From NCBI RefSeq assembly GCF_024105635.1, contig NZ_WYDQ01000001.1:2783501-2847500 (forward strand): DNA of 64,000 nt, in the 5' to 3' direction. This document shows positions 35,951-44,201 of this stretch, piece after piece. The position numbers and the translations under genes were made by a program. The stretch's first letter is position 1; every line of letters begins with the position of its first letter. This DNA is from Oceanicola sp. 502str15 (GTDB lineage Bacteria; Pseudomonadota; Alphaproteobacteria; Rhodobacterales; Rhodobacteraceae). Under the pieces are notes generated by a model. The model was not told the origin of the DNA. It searched no databases and worked only from the letters and a program-made list of their open reading frames with translations.

Positions 35951-36579
35951 GCGAGCTTCTCCCCTTTCTCCCCGGCTTCTTCGCGGCCTTCTCGATCCTT
36001 CTGGTCGCCGCCTCCTCGCCCGGCCCCGCCGTGGCCATGCTGCTGGGCATCTCCATGAGCCGGGGCCGCAGCGCCGCGCTGGTCACATGCCTCGGCATCG
36101 CCTGCGGCTCCTCGCTGATCAACCTCGCCACCATGCTCGGCGTCGGGCTGGTGCTTTCCAAGGCGGCCTGGGCGATGCAGATCCTCCGCCTGCTCGGCGC
36201 GGCCTACCTCGCATGGCTGGCCTATGGCGCCTTCCGCAAGGCGGTGAACCCGCCCGCGCTGCACGAGGGCCCGGTGCCCGCCCGCTCGGCCGCCCGGCTC
36301 TTCGCCGCCGGTTTCGCGCTGCAAGTGACCAACCCCAAGGCGATCGTCTTCTGGCTCGCGATTTCGGCGCTCGGCGCCACCCACGGCGGCGGCGCGCTGG
36401 TCTATGCCGCCTTCTTCGCCGCCTGCTGGCTGATCTCCTTCGCCTGCCATGCCGCCTGGGCGCTGCTCCTCTCCTCCGCCCCGGTCCGCACCGCCTACGC
36501 CCGCGCCCGCCGCTCGGTCGAGGCCACGCTCGGCGTGCTCTTCTCCGTCTTCGCCTTCAAACTCGCCACATCGAGGTAA
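35947..36579 (+). CDS. LysE/RhtB family exporter embedded in the ABC operon
   Basis: 210 residues with six hydrophobic helices. The LysE family pattern is clear: SSPGPAVAMLLGISMSRGR (about 21-40), LLGAAYLAWLAYGAFRKA (about 66) and LQVTNPKAIVFWLAI (about 118). These proteins export amino acids or related metabolites. It overlaps the first permease by ATGA and is followed 3 bases later by the second, so it is made from the importer mRNA, an unusual position. Confidence 0.9.
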   Translation: MSELLPFLPGFFAAFSILLVAASSPGPAVAMLLGISMSRGRSAALVTCLGIACGSSLINLATMLGVGLVLSKAAWAMQILRLLGAAYLAWLAYGAFRKAVNPPALHEGPVPARSAARLFAAGFALQVTNPKAIVFWLAISALGATHGGGALVYAAFFAACWLISFACHAAWALLLSSAPVRTAYARARRSVEATLGVLFSVFAFKLATSR

Positions 36580-36582
36580 CCC

Positions 36583-37560
36583 ATGGACTTTCTGACGATC
36601 ATCCAGGTTCTCGACGGCACCATCCGCCTCGCCATCCCCCTCCTGCTCGCCTGCCTCGCCGGGCTGTTCTCCGAGCGCGCCGGGATCTTCGACATCGGGC
36701 TGGAGGGCAAGATGCTCATGGCCGCCTTCTTCTCGGCGGCGGTGGCCTATACCTCCGGCAACGCCTGGGTCGGGCTGATGGCGGGCATCGCCTCCTCCAT
36801 GGTGCTCTCCGCCATCCACGGCGTCGCCTCCATCACCTTCCGCGGCAACCAGCTCATCTCCGGCGTGGCGATCAACTTCCTCGCCCTCGGCCTCACCGTG
36901 CTGATCGCGCAGGACTGGTTCGGCCAGGGCGGCCGCACCCCCTCGCTCTCCGGCGCCGCCCGGTTTGACAGCATCGACCTCCCCGGCGCCCTCACCCGCA
37001 TCCGCGACATGCAGGGCGCAACCCCGCTGATGCAGGTCTACTCCGAGCTGATCTCCGGCCACCCCATCCTCACCTACCTCGGCTTCCTCACCGTGCCGAT
37101 CACTTGGTGGGTCCTGTTCCGCACCCGCTTCGGCCTGCGCCTGCGGGCCGTGGGCGAAAACCCCGAGGCGGTCGATACCGCCGGCGTCTCCGTCGTCGGC
37201 CTGCGCTTCGCCGCCGTGGCGATCTGCGGCCTGCTCTGCGGCATCGCCGGGGCCTACCTCTCCACCGCCATCCAGGCCGGCTTCACCAAGGGCATGACCG
37301 CCGACCGCGGCTACATCGCGCTGGCCGCCCTGATCTTCGCCAAATGGCGGCCATGGTACGCGCTCTACGCCTGCCTGCTCTTCGGCCTCTTCTTCGCCAT
37401 CGACAACCGCTTCCAGAACATCACCCTGCTGGGCTTCCAGCTGCCGGTGCAGTTCATGCAATCGCTCCCCTACATCCTCACCGTGGTGATCCTCGCCGGC
37501 TTCGTCGGCAAGGCCATCCCCCCCCGCGCCGGAGGCGAACCCTATGTCAAAGAGCGCTGA
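36583..37560 (+). CDS. Nucleoside ABC transporter permease 2
   Basis: 325 residues, BPD_transp_2 family. RAGIFDIGLEGKMLMAAFFSA (about 27-47) and a GENPEAVDTAGVSVVGLR loop (about 189) are the family landmarks; eight or more membrane helices. The 3' end overlaps the phosphorylase gene by 17 bases. Confidence 0.93.
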   Translation: MDFLTIIQVLDGTIRLAIPLLLACLAGLFSERAGIFDIGLEGKMLMAAFFSAAVAYTSGNAWVGLMAGIASSMVLSAIHGVASITFRGNQLISGVAINFLALGLTVLIAQDWFGQGGRTPSLSGAARFDSIDLPGALTRIRDMQGATPLMQVYSELISGHPILTYLGFLTVPITWWVLFRTRFGLRLRAVGENPEAVDTAGVSVVGLRFAAVAICGLLCGIAGAYLSTAIQAGFTKGMTADRGYIALAALIFAKWRPWYALYACLLFGLFFAIDNRFQNITLLGFQLPVQFMQSLPYILTVVILAGFVGKAIPPRAGGEPYVKER

Positions 37561-38344
37561 CCTCGCCGCCCGCATCAAGCTCGACGCCGGCTCGACCCCG
37601 CCCGCCCTCGCCCTCATCCTCGGCTCCGGCCTCGGCCACCTTGCCGAGGAGGTCAAAGGCGTCTCGATCGACTACGGTGAGCTCGAGGGCTTCCCCCACG
37701 CGGGCGTTTCCGGCCACAACCCCAAGCTGGTGATCGGCACCCTCGAGGGCGTCCGCGTCGCCGTGCTCGGCGGCCGCGCGCATTACTACGAGGCGGGCAA
37801 CCCCGCCGCCATGCGCCTCCCGCTCGAAACCCTCAAGGCCCTCGGCTGCAACACCCTGCTGCTCACCAACGCCGCCGGCTCCATGCGCCCCGACATCCCG
37901 CCGGGCGACCTCATGCTGCTCTCCGACCACATCAACTTCTCCGGCCTCAACCCGCTCATCGGCGAGCCCTCCGACGCCCGCTTCGTCCCGATGACCGAGG
38001 CCTACGACCCCGCCCTCCGCGCGGCGCTGAAAGCCGCCGCCGACACGCAGAACATCCCCCTCGAAGAAGGCATCTACGCCTGGTATTCCGGCCCCTCCTT
38101 CGAAACCCCGGCCGAAATCCGCGCCATCCGCACGCTGGGGGCCGATGCCGTGGGCATGTCCACCGTGCCCGAGGTCATCCTCGCCCGTTTCCTGCACATG
38201 CGCGTCGCCGCGATCTCGACCATCACCAACATGGCCGCCGGCATGTCGGACGAAAACATCTCCCACGAACACACCAAGGCCATGGCGCCCCTCGGCGCCG
38301 CCAAGCTCGAAAAGATCCTGCGGGAGTTCCTGCGCAACCTCTGA
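37544..38344 (+). CDS. punA: Purine-nucleoside phosphorylase (trimeric class)
   Basis: 266 residues of the trimeric PNP family. Key blocks: ALILGSGLGHLAEEV (phosphate-binding Ser), GRAHYYEAGNP (His/Tyr), LLLTNAAGSMRPDIPPGDLML, YAWYSGPSFETPAEIRA (Glu) and TITNMAAGMSDENISHEHT (Asn). It splits imported inosine/guanosine-type nucleosides into base and ribose-1-phosphate. The 17-base overlap with the permease gene suggests translational coupling and ties its substrate to the transporter. Confidence 0.95.
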   Translation: MSKSADLAARIKLDAGSTPPALALILGSGLGHLAEEVKGVSIDYGELEGFPHAGVSGHNPKLVIGTLEGVRVAVLGGRAHYYEAGNPAAMRLPLETLKALGCNTLLLTNAAGSMRPDIPPGDLMLLSDHINFSGLNPLIGEPSDARFVPMTEAYDPALRAALKAAADTQNIPLEEGIYAWYSGPSFETPAEIRAIRTLGADAVGMSTVPEVILARFLHMRVAAISTITNMAAGMSDENISHEHTKAMAPLGAAKLEKILREFLRNL

Positions 38345-38401
38345 GCTCACGCCGCACTGCGGCACTAGACAGAACCGCGGCTTTGCCGCACTACAAAGAC
38401 C

Positions 38402-39316
38402 ATGCAATTCTACCTCCCCATCGCCGAGGTCTCGGTCAACGCCTTCGTCCTCCTCGGGATCGGCGGAGTCGTGGGGATCCTGTCGGGCATGTTCGGGGTC
38501 GGCGGCGGGTTTCTCATCACCCCGCTGCTGTTCTTCGTCGGCATCCCGCCCGCCGTGGCCGTGGCCACCTCCGCCAACCAGATCGTGGCCTCCTCGATTT
38601 CCGGCGTGCTGGCCCATCTCAGGCGCAAGACGGTCGACATCCGCATGGGCGGGGTGTTGCTCGCGGGCGGCCTCATAGGGGCGGCCATCGGGGTCTGGGT
38701 CTTCAACATCCTGCGCCAGCTCGGCCAGGTCGACCTGCTGGTGACCCTCTGCTACGTCGTGTTCCTCGGCATCATCGGCGCGCTGATGTTCGTCGAAAGC
38801 CTCAATGCCCTGCGCCGCACCAAGGGTGGCAAGCTGCCCCCCCGGCGCAAGCACAACTGGGTGCACAACCTGCCCCTCAAGATGAAATTCCGCACCTCGG
38901 GCCTCTATATCTCGGTCATCCCGCCGGTGCTGGTGGGCCTCTCGGTCGGCCTGCTCGCGGCCATCATGGGCGTGGGCGGCGGCTTCATCATGGTCCCGGC
39001 CATGATCTACCTGCTCGGCATGCCCACCAAGGTCGTGATCGGCACCTCGCTGCTGCAAATCATCTTCGTCACCGCCTTCACCACGCTTCTGCACGCCACC
39101 ACCAACCAGACGGTCGACATGGTGCTCGCCGTGCTGCTGCTCGTGGGCGGCGTCGTCGGCGCGCAGTTCGGCACCAGACTGGGCACCATGCTGAAGGCCG
39201 AGCAGCTCCGCATCGCGCTCGCCGCCCTCGTGCTGCTGGTCTGCGGCAAGCTGGCGCTCGACCTGCTGCTGCAACCCTCCGAGCTCTATTCCCTCACCCC
39301 GCTGAGGCCGGTCTGA
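38402..39316 (+). CDS. TauE/SafE family sulfite/organic anion exporter
   Basis: 304 residues, eight to nine transmembrane helices in two repeats. Each repeat has the family glycine motif: VVGILSGMFGVGGGFLITPLL (about 20-40) and GLLAAIMGVGGGFIMVPAMI (about 182-201). Likely exports sulfite, sulfoacetate or a related anion. The following gene (TIGR02186) starts on its stop codon and is a frequent partner in alphaproteobacteria. Confidence 0.92.
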   Translation: MQFYLPIAEVSVNAFVLLGIGGVVGILSGMFGVGGGFLITPLLFFVGIPPAVAVATSANQIVASSISGVLAHLRRKTVDIRMGGVLLAGGLIGAAIGVWVFNILRQLGQVDLLVTLCYVVFLGIIGALMFVESLNALRRTKGGKLPPRRKHNWVHNLPLKMKFRTSGLYISVIPPVLVGLSVGLLAAIMGVGGGFIMVPAMIYLLGMPTKVVIGTSLLQIIFVTAFTTLLHATTNQTVDMVLAVLLLVGGVVGAQFGTRLGTMLKAEQLRIALAALVLLVCGKLALDLLLQPSELYSLTPLRPV

Positions 39317-40074
39317 TGGTCCGCTGGCTCGCCGCCCTCTTTCTCCTCGCCCTGCCCGCCGAGGCCGCCGAAGAGGTCGTCGCCGACCTGAGCCAGAGCC
39401 GCGTGGGCATCAACGCCACCTTCAACGGCTCCGAGATCCTCGTCTTCGGCGCGGTCCGCCGCAACTACCCGGTCTCCCCCGCCGGCGAGCTCGGGGTGGT
39501 CATTACCGTGGCCGGCCCCTCCACCCCGGTCGTCGTCCGCAAGAAGGACCGCACCGCCGGGATCTGGGTCAATACCGAGGCCGTCGAGGTCGACCGGGCG
39601 CCGAGCTTCTACCAGATCGTCACCACAGGCCCGCTGGTCGAGCTGATCTCGGCCACCGAAGACCTCCGCCATGGCATCACCATCGACAGGGCGATCCGCT
39701 CCGTGGGCGCCCCGGTGACAGTCGGCAACGCCGCCGACTTCACCGAGGCCCTCATCCGCATCCGAACCAATGATGGCGCCTATGCGGTGCAGGAAGGCGG
39801 GGTGACGATCCAGAAAGACACGCTCTTCCGCGCCAATGTCGCCCTGCCGGCCAACCTGACCGAGGGCAACTACACCACCCGCATCTTCCTCACCCGCAAC
39901 GGCGACGTGGTGTCGAGCCATACCACCACGATCCATGTCTCCAAGGTCGGGCTGGAGCGGTTTCTGCATTCGCTCGCCCACGAGCAGCCGTTGCTCTACG
40001 GGTTGCTCTCCCTCGCCATCGCCATCGCGGCGGGCTGGGGCGCCTCTGCGGTGTTCCGCTACATCCGGGGCTAG
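39316..40074 (+). CDS. TIGR02186 family protein
   Basis: 252 residues, starting at ATG 39316 within TGATG shared with the TauE/SafE stop. A signal peptide (about 1-18, ending AEAAEE) is followed by a periplasmic beta-rich domain (GINATFNGSEILVFGAV, VVVRKKDRTAGIWVN) and a C-terminal membrane helix (about 225-247). Members of this alphaproteobacterial family are always found next to TauE-like permeases and probably assist the exporter; the mechanism is unknown. Confidence 0.88.
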   Translation: MVRWLAALFLLALPAEAAEEVVADLSQSRVGINATFNGSEILVFGAVRRNYPVSPAGELGVVITVAGPSTPVVVRKKDRTAGIWVNTEAVEVDRAPSFYQIVTTGPLVELISATEDLRHGITIDRAIRSVGAPVTVGNAADFTEALIRIRTNDGAYAVQEGGVTIQKDTLFRANVALPANLTEGNYTTRIFLTRNGDVVSSHTTTIHVSKVGLERFLHSLAHEQPLLYGLLSLAIAIAAGWGASAVFRYIRG

Positions 40075-40131
40075 CCGCCGGGCGCACTCTGCCCGCTCGG
40101 CGCAACTCCCCCCTGCTCATTTTCTTGCTGC

Positions 40132-40168
40132 AAATATCTCCGGGGGGTGTGGGGGGCTGGCCCCCCAC
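40132..40168. repeat. Dispersed hairpin repeat, copy 2 (AAATATCTCCGGGGG type)
   Basis: Same head as at 3651 followed by a 9-bp perfect stem (40149-40157 with 40160-40168) and a TG loop. It follows the TIGR02186 gene by about 60 bases. Confidence 0.8.
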
Positions 40169-40240
40169 TCCGCCGTTGCGCCCGCGCGCCGCCCTCGCGG
40201 TTCAGCGCCCCTGCGTACGGTCCGTCAGGACATCGCCACT

Positions 40241-40302
40241 GTGCGAAAATCGCGTATGTACAGGGTGTGTACAGGTTGTGCACGGGTTGTGCCCTGTTGC
40301 AT
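40241..40302. repeat. Dispersed repeat with phased 11-bp units, copy 2
   Basis: Head GTGCGAAAATCGCGTATG followed by TACAGGGTGTG, TACAGGTTGTG and CACGGGTTGTG (40259-40291) and a fourth decayed unit to 40302. Located between convergent genes. Confidence 0.8.
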
Positions 40303-40356
40303 TTTTGCGGTTAACGGCCCGCCGCGCCGCAGCGCAACACCCGCCCGCCGCCGGGC

Positions 40357-42354
40357 CTATCGCTCGGTCAGTTTCAGCTCGATCCGCCGGTTCCGGGCCC
40401 AGGCTTCGGGGGTTTCGGCAGGGTCGATCGGCTGGAACTCTCCAAAGCCGTTCGCGCTCAGCCGCGCGGGCGGAACCCCCAGCTCGTCGCTCATGAAGCG
40501 CACCACCGAAAGCGCCCGCGCCTGGCTCAACTCCCAGTTGTCGGCAAACTCGCCAAAGCCCGAAAGCGGCTGGTTGTCGGTATGCCCGTCCACCTGGATC
40601 ACCCAGTCGATCTCCGGCGGGATTTCTTCGGCGAGACGGCGCAGAATCTCCGTAACCTTCTGAATTTCCGCCTTTCCCGGGTCCGAAAGGGCGGCCTGTG
40701 CAGGCGGGAAGAGCACCTCCGAAGAGAACACGAAACGGTCGCCCTCGATCCGCACGCCCTCGGTGTTGCCGATCACTTCCTTCATCCGCCCGAAGAACTC
40801 CGAGCGGTACTGTTCAAGGTCTTTCTGGGCCTCTTCCAGCCGCTTGCGCTCCGCCGCTTCCAGCTCTGCCCGCCGCCGCTCTTCCGCCGCCGCCCGCGCC
40901 AGCGCGGCGTTGAGCTGCGCGCCCAGCGCCTCGATCTGCACCTGCGCATCCTGATCTTTCTGCGTTGCCGCATCAATGACCCCCTGCAACGCGCCCAGCT
41001 GCGCCCGCAGCGCCGCCACCTGCTGGTTCAGAAGCGCCAGCTTCCGCTGCCCCTCAGCCGAGGCTACCTCCTTGTTTTCCAACTCGGAATTGGCCTGCGC
41101 CAACAGGATATCCTTGCGCTCGGCCTCGCTCATCGCCGCCTCGGCCCGCCGCTCCGCCACCAGCTTTTCCGCAAGCGCAGCCGCCAACCGCTCCCGCACT
41201 TCCGCCGCATCTCCCACGTCGGCTTCCAGAGCCTCTTTCACCGCCCGAAGCTCCGCAATTTCTCGTGCGTTGTCAGAGACTTCCGCCCGCAACCGCGCCA
41301 CCTCGGCCTCCGCCGCCTCGGCCCGCGCCGCAAGCGCATCCCGCGCCTCTTCCGCCGCCCCCCGCGCACTCCCCAGCGCCGCCACCTCCGCCTTCGCGGC
41401 GGCAAGTTCCCCGGCCAGTCGCGCCGCCTCTTCGGCAGCCGAAGCCCCTGTTTCCACTTGGCTTTCCAGTTGCGACACCGCCGCAAGCGCCGCCGCCAGC
41501 TTGGCGGTCAGGTCTTCCTCGGCGCTCTGCGCCGCGGCAAGCAGCGTCAGGGTTTCCTCCGCCGCTTTCCGCTGCGATTCCAGCGCCAGCGTCATCGCCG
41601 TCAGCTCGGTCTCCGCCCCCTTCAGACGCTCCCTAAGCGCCTGAGCCGCCGCAGTTTCCGCCAGCCGGGCCGTCTCTTCCTCGCTCAGTTCCTCCTCCAG
41701 CGCCGCCACCCTTGCGGCGCCCTCCTCAACCCCTTTCTGCAGGTCCGCAACCAGCGCCTCCAGCGCTTCCCGCCGCGCCGCAGCAAGCCGCGCCGCCTCA
41801 ACCTGAGAATCCACCTCCGTCCGCGCCGAAGCCAGCGCCTGCTCCAAAGACGCCCGCTCCGCCTCGACCGCCGCCCGCGCCGCCTCCGCCGCAGCCAGGT
41901 CCTCGGCCAGCGCCGATCCGCGCTCCTGGGCCGAATTTCGCTCTGTTATCAACGCTGCAACCTGCGCCTCGAAGCCCGAAATCTGCCGCTGGGCATCCTG
42001 CAAAGCCTCCTGCCCCGAAGCGATCTGCCCCCGCAGAGAGGCGATCAGCGCCGCCTGTCGCGCCGCATCCTGCTGGGCACTGGTCAGCGCCGCATCCCGG
42101 CTCGCCACATCCCCCTGCAACGCCTCCACCCGCGCCCGCTCGAGCCCAAGCGTATCGGCCAGCGAGGCTAGTTCCTGGCTCAGTTCATTCAGCTCGCTTT
42201 CCTGACCGGAGATTGTCTCCCGCAGCATGAACTGCACGATCATGAAAATCGACAAAACGAACATCAGCACCAGCAGAAGCGCCGTCATCGCATCCACGAA
42301 ACCCGGCCAGATCGAGGCCGAAAAGCGCTGTCCGCTGCGGCGCGGCAGGGCCAT
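40357..42354 (-). CDS. MotB/OmpA-like peptidoglycan-binding stator protein with long coiled coil
   Basis: 665 residues. A single N-terminal membrane helix (about 15-45) contains PGFVDAMTALLLVLMFV, where Asp21 matches the proton-binding Asp of MotB. Residues about 50-510 are a continuous Ala/Glu/Arg heptad coiled coil. The C-terminus (about 540-665) is an OmpA/MotB peptidoglycan-binding domain (VDGHTDNQPLSGFG, NWELSQARALSVVRFM, NRRIELKL). With the MotA/ExbB-like partner upstream (ATGA overlap) it should form an ion-driven envelope motor. The coil is far longer than in MotB. Confidence 0.88.
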   Translation of the reverse strand: MALPRRSGQRFSASIWPGFVDAMTALLLVLMFVLSIFMIVQFMLRETISGQESELNELSQELASLADTLGLERARVEALQGDVASRDAALTSAQQDAARQAALIASLRGQIASGQEALQDAQRQISGFEAQVAALITERNSAQERGSALAEDLAAAEAARAAVEAERASLEQALASARTEVDSQVEAARLAAARREALEALVADLQKGVEEGAARVAALEEELSEEETARLAETAAAQALRERLKGAETELTAMTLALESQRKAAEETLTLLAAAQSAEEDLTAKLAAALAAVSQLESQVETGASAAEEAARLAGELAAAKAEVAALGSARGAAEEARDALAARAEAAEAEVARLRAEVSDNAREIAELRAVKEALEADVGDAAEVRERLAAALAEKLVAERRAEAAMSEAERKDILLAQANSELENKEVASAEGQRKLALLNQQVAALRAQLGALQGVIDAATQKDQDAQVQIEALGAQLNAALARAAAEERRRAELEAAERKRLEEAQKDLEQYRSEFFGRMKEVIGNTEGVRIEGDRFVFSSEVLFPPAQAALSDPGKAEIQKVTEILRRLAEEIPPEIDWVIQVDGHTDNQPLSGFGEFADNWELSQARALSVVRFMSDELGVPPARLSANGFGEFQPIDPAETPEAWARNRRIELKLTER

Positions 42355-43514
42355 CAGCTACCCCCTCGGGTCGCGTCTTTGATAACCCGGGTGAGAGCGG
42401 AGAGGTCGGCCCGAAGCCCGGCAATGCTTTCCTGACGGCCGGCGGCGATATCTTCATGGATTGCAAGCAGTTGGGTGTCGATCGAGCGGAGGCGCATCCG
42501 GCTTTCGGGGTCGGCCCCGCCCTCGCCGGGGCTCATGCCGTCCAGCTTGTTCAGCAATGCCTCATTGGCCTCGGCAATGCGGACCAGAAGTGGGTCGGCA
42601 GCGCGTTCCTGCATCATGCCTTCGGCCAGCTTGTCCACCGCGGTTGCTACCTCTCCCATCCGGTCTTCGAGCATGGCCCGGGACACGTCGGATTGGGTGA
42701 ACATCTCGCGCATCGCCTCCATCTGCTCGGCCATGTGGTCGAGGATACCGGCAACGGAAGAAGGCTCGGAGCTTTCGCCTTCTGCGCCCGCAAAGGCAAC
42801 GCGGGTGATCGACGAAAGCCACTCTTCCAGCTCGCGGTAAAAGCGGTTCTGGCCATGCGAGGCGAAGAGCTCAAGCAGCCCCACAACCAACGAACCAGCC
42901 AGCCCGAGAAGGGAAGACCCGAAGGCCGTGCCCATCCCGCCCAACTGCGCCTCCAACCCGCCCATGAGCCGCGAAAACACCTCTACCCCGCCCTCACCCT
43001 CCTGCGGCGCGAGTGAGCGGATGGTTTCCACGACCGCCGGGACGGTGGTGGCAAGGCCATAGAATGTGCCCAAAAGGCCAAGGAAAATCAGAAGGTTGAC
43101 AAGATAGCGCGTGATGTCGCGCAGCTCTTCGATCCGGGTGGCAACCGACTCGAGGATGGAGCGCGACGAGGTGGCCGAGATCTGCATCCGCCCACGGCGC
43201 GACCGCAGGAGGGCCGCGAGCGGCGCGAGCAGGCGCGGCACCTTGCCGTTTGCCTCACGCTCCAGCGCGAAGTCTTCAAGCCAGGCAACCGACCTGACAA
43301 GCTGATAGACCTGCCAGAAGCAGGTGAACACGCCGACAACGAAAACCAGCCCGATCGTGCCGTTGAGCCAGAGGTTGGCCAGGATCACCGGCTTGACGGT
43401 CGGCAGCAGAAGATAGCTGCCCACGGCCACGAGGGCGATCACGATCAACATCTGCACCACTTGGCGCACAGGTTGTGAAAAATGCGGCTCGGCCTCGGCC
43501 TCGGAGGTGCTCAT
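42354..43514 (-). CDS. MotA/ExbB-like proton-channel protein
   Basis: 386 residues from ATG 43514. Four membrane helices: about 17-38, 45-75, 134-155 and 180-205. The last two carry the MotA/ExbB channel motifs LIFLGLLGTFYGLATTVP and GGMGTAFGSSLLGLAGSLVVG, with the conserved Thr residues. A 150-residue cytoplasmic tail of amphipathic helices follows. Partner of the 665-aa MotB-like protein. No flagellar or TonB gene is adjacent, so the force generated must serve another envelope task. Confidence 0.88.
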   Translation of the reverse strand: MSTSEAEAEPHFSQPVRQVVQMLIVIALVAVGSYLLLPTVKPVILANLWLNGTIGLVFVVGVFTCFWQVYQLVRSVAWLEDFALEREANGKVPRLLAPLAALLRSRRGRMQISATSSRSILESVATRIEELRDITRYLVNLLIFLGLLGTFYGLATTVPAVVETIRSLAPQEGEGGVEVFSRLMGGLEAQLGGMGTAFGSSLLGLAGSLVVGLLELFASHGQNRFYRELEEWLSSITRVAFAGAEGESSEPSSVAGILDHMAEQMEAMREMFTQSDVSRAMLEDRMGEVATAVDKLAEGMMQERAADPLLVRIAEANEALLNKLDGMSPGEGGADPESRMRLRSIDTQLLAIHEDIAAGRQESIAGLRADLSALTRVIKDATRGGS

Positions 43515-43585
43515 GTGGGGTTGGTGCCCTTTGTTTCTTGGCCGCAGGATAGGGGTGCGGCCCTTCCTTGCCAATCACAAAGGGT

Positions 43586-44137
43586 TCAAGCCTCGTTGCG
43601 CAATCGGGCCGCGAGCCATGCGAGGTCCGGGTCGGTGATTCCGATATGCGCAAGGTGATCGGCGGTGTTGAAGAGATACTCGGTGTTCGGCCCCCGCCCG
43701 CCATGGGCATGGGCGATGATCCGGGCCTGTTGTTCGAGGCTCAGCGCACCCTGATATTGCACGTGCTCCCGGTCGACCACGTAGGCCAGGGCCTTGAAGG
43801 GGGCGTCGTCATCCGCGCGCAGCGTGACGACGGCCTCGTAATAGGCCGACGAGATCAGCTCGCGCTCGCGCAGCTCCACCAGAACCTGCGGCTCCTGCCC
43901 GGGCGCAACACGCAGTGCAACCCCTTGGCAAGACGCACCTTCTGCCTCGTCCAGCGCGAGCACGAGGCCCGGCTTTTCTTCGGTGCCGCGGTGGTGGATC
44001 GACGACATGCAGAAGGCCCGGTGAAACCCGTCGAGCCGGGCCACGCGCTGCTCTGCCACCTCGAACCCGGGGTTCCAAAGCAGGCTGCCGTAACCAAAGA
44101 CCCAGAGAGGGCTCGGGAGTTCGCTGTCAGGGATCAT
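43586..44137 (-). CDS. Gamma-glutamylcyclotransferase (ChaC-like)
   Basis: 183 residues from ATG 44137 (GAGG just upstream). LWVFGYGSLLWNPGF is the substrate-binding loop, followed by FHRAFCMSSIHHRGTEEKPG (ChaC-type) and a catalytic Glu in the ELREREL region. It should degrade glutathione or gamma-glutamyl dipeptides to 5-oxoproline. Divergent from the DUF2125 gene with 64 bases between starts. Paralogue of the product at 29094-29852. Confidence 0.9.
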   Translation of the reverse strand: MIPDSELPSPLWVFGYGSLLWNPGFEVAEQRVARLDGFHRAFCMSSIHHRGTEEKPGLVLALDEAEGASCQGVALRVAPGQEPQVLVELRERELISSAYYEAVVTLRADDDAPFKALAYVVDREHVQYQGALSLEQQARIIAHAHGGRGPNTEYLFNTADHLAHIGITDPDLAWLAARLRNEA

Positions 44138-44201
44138 CTGCCTCGCCTTTCCATCTGCAGGCCGGTAAACCAGATCGCGTTGGAAACCGAAAGGGGCGCG
44201 G

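Noticed and set aside
40357-43514. Zorya anti-phage system
   Set aside because: Only the MotA/MotB-like motor is present, the long tail is on the other subunit and no zorC, zorD or zorE-type gene is adjacent; no other defence gene is nearby.
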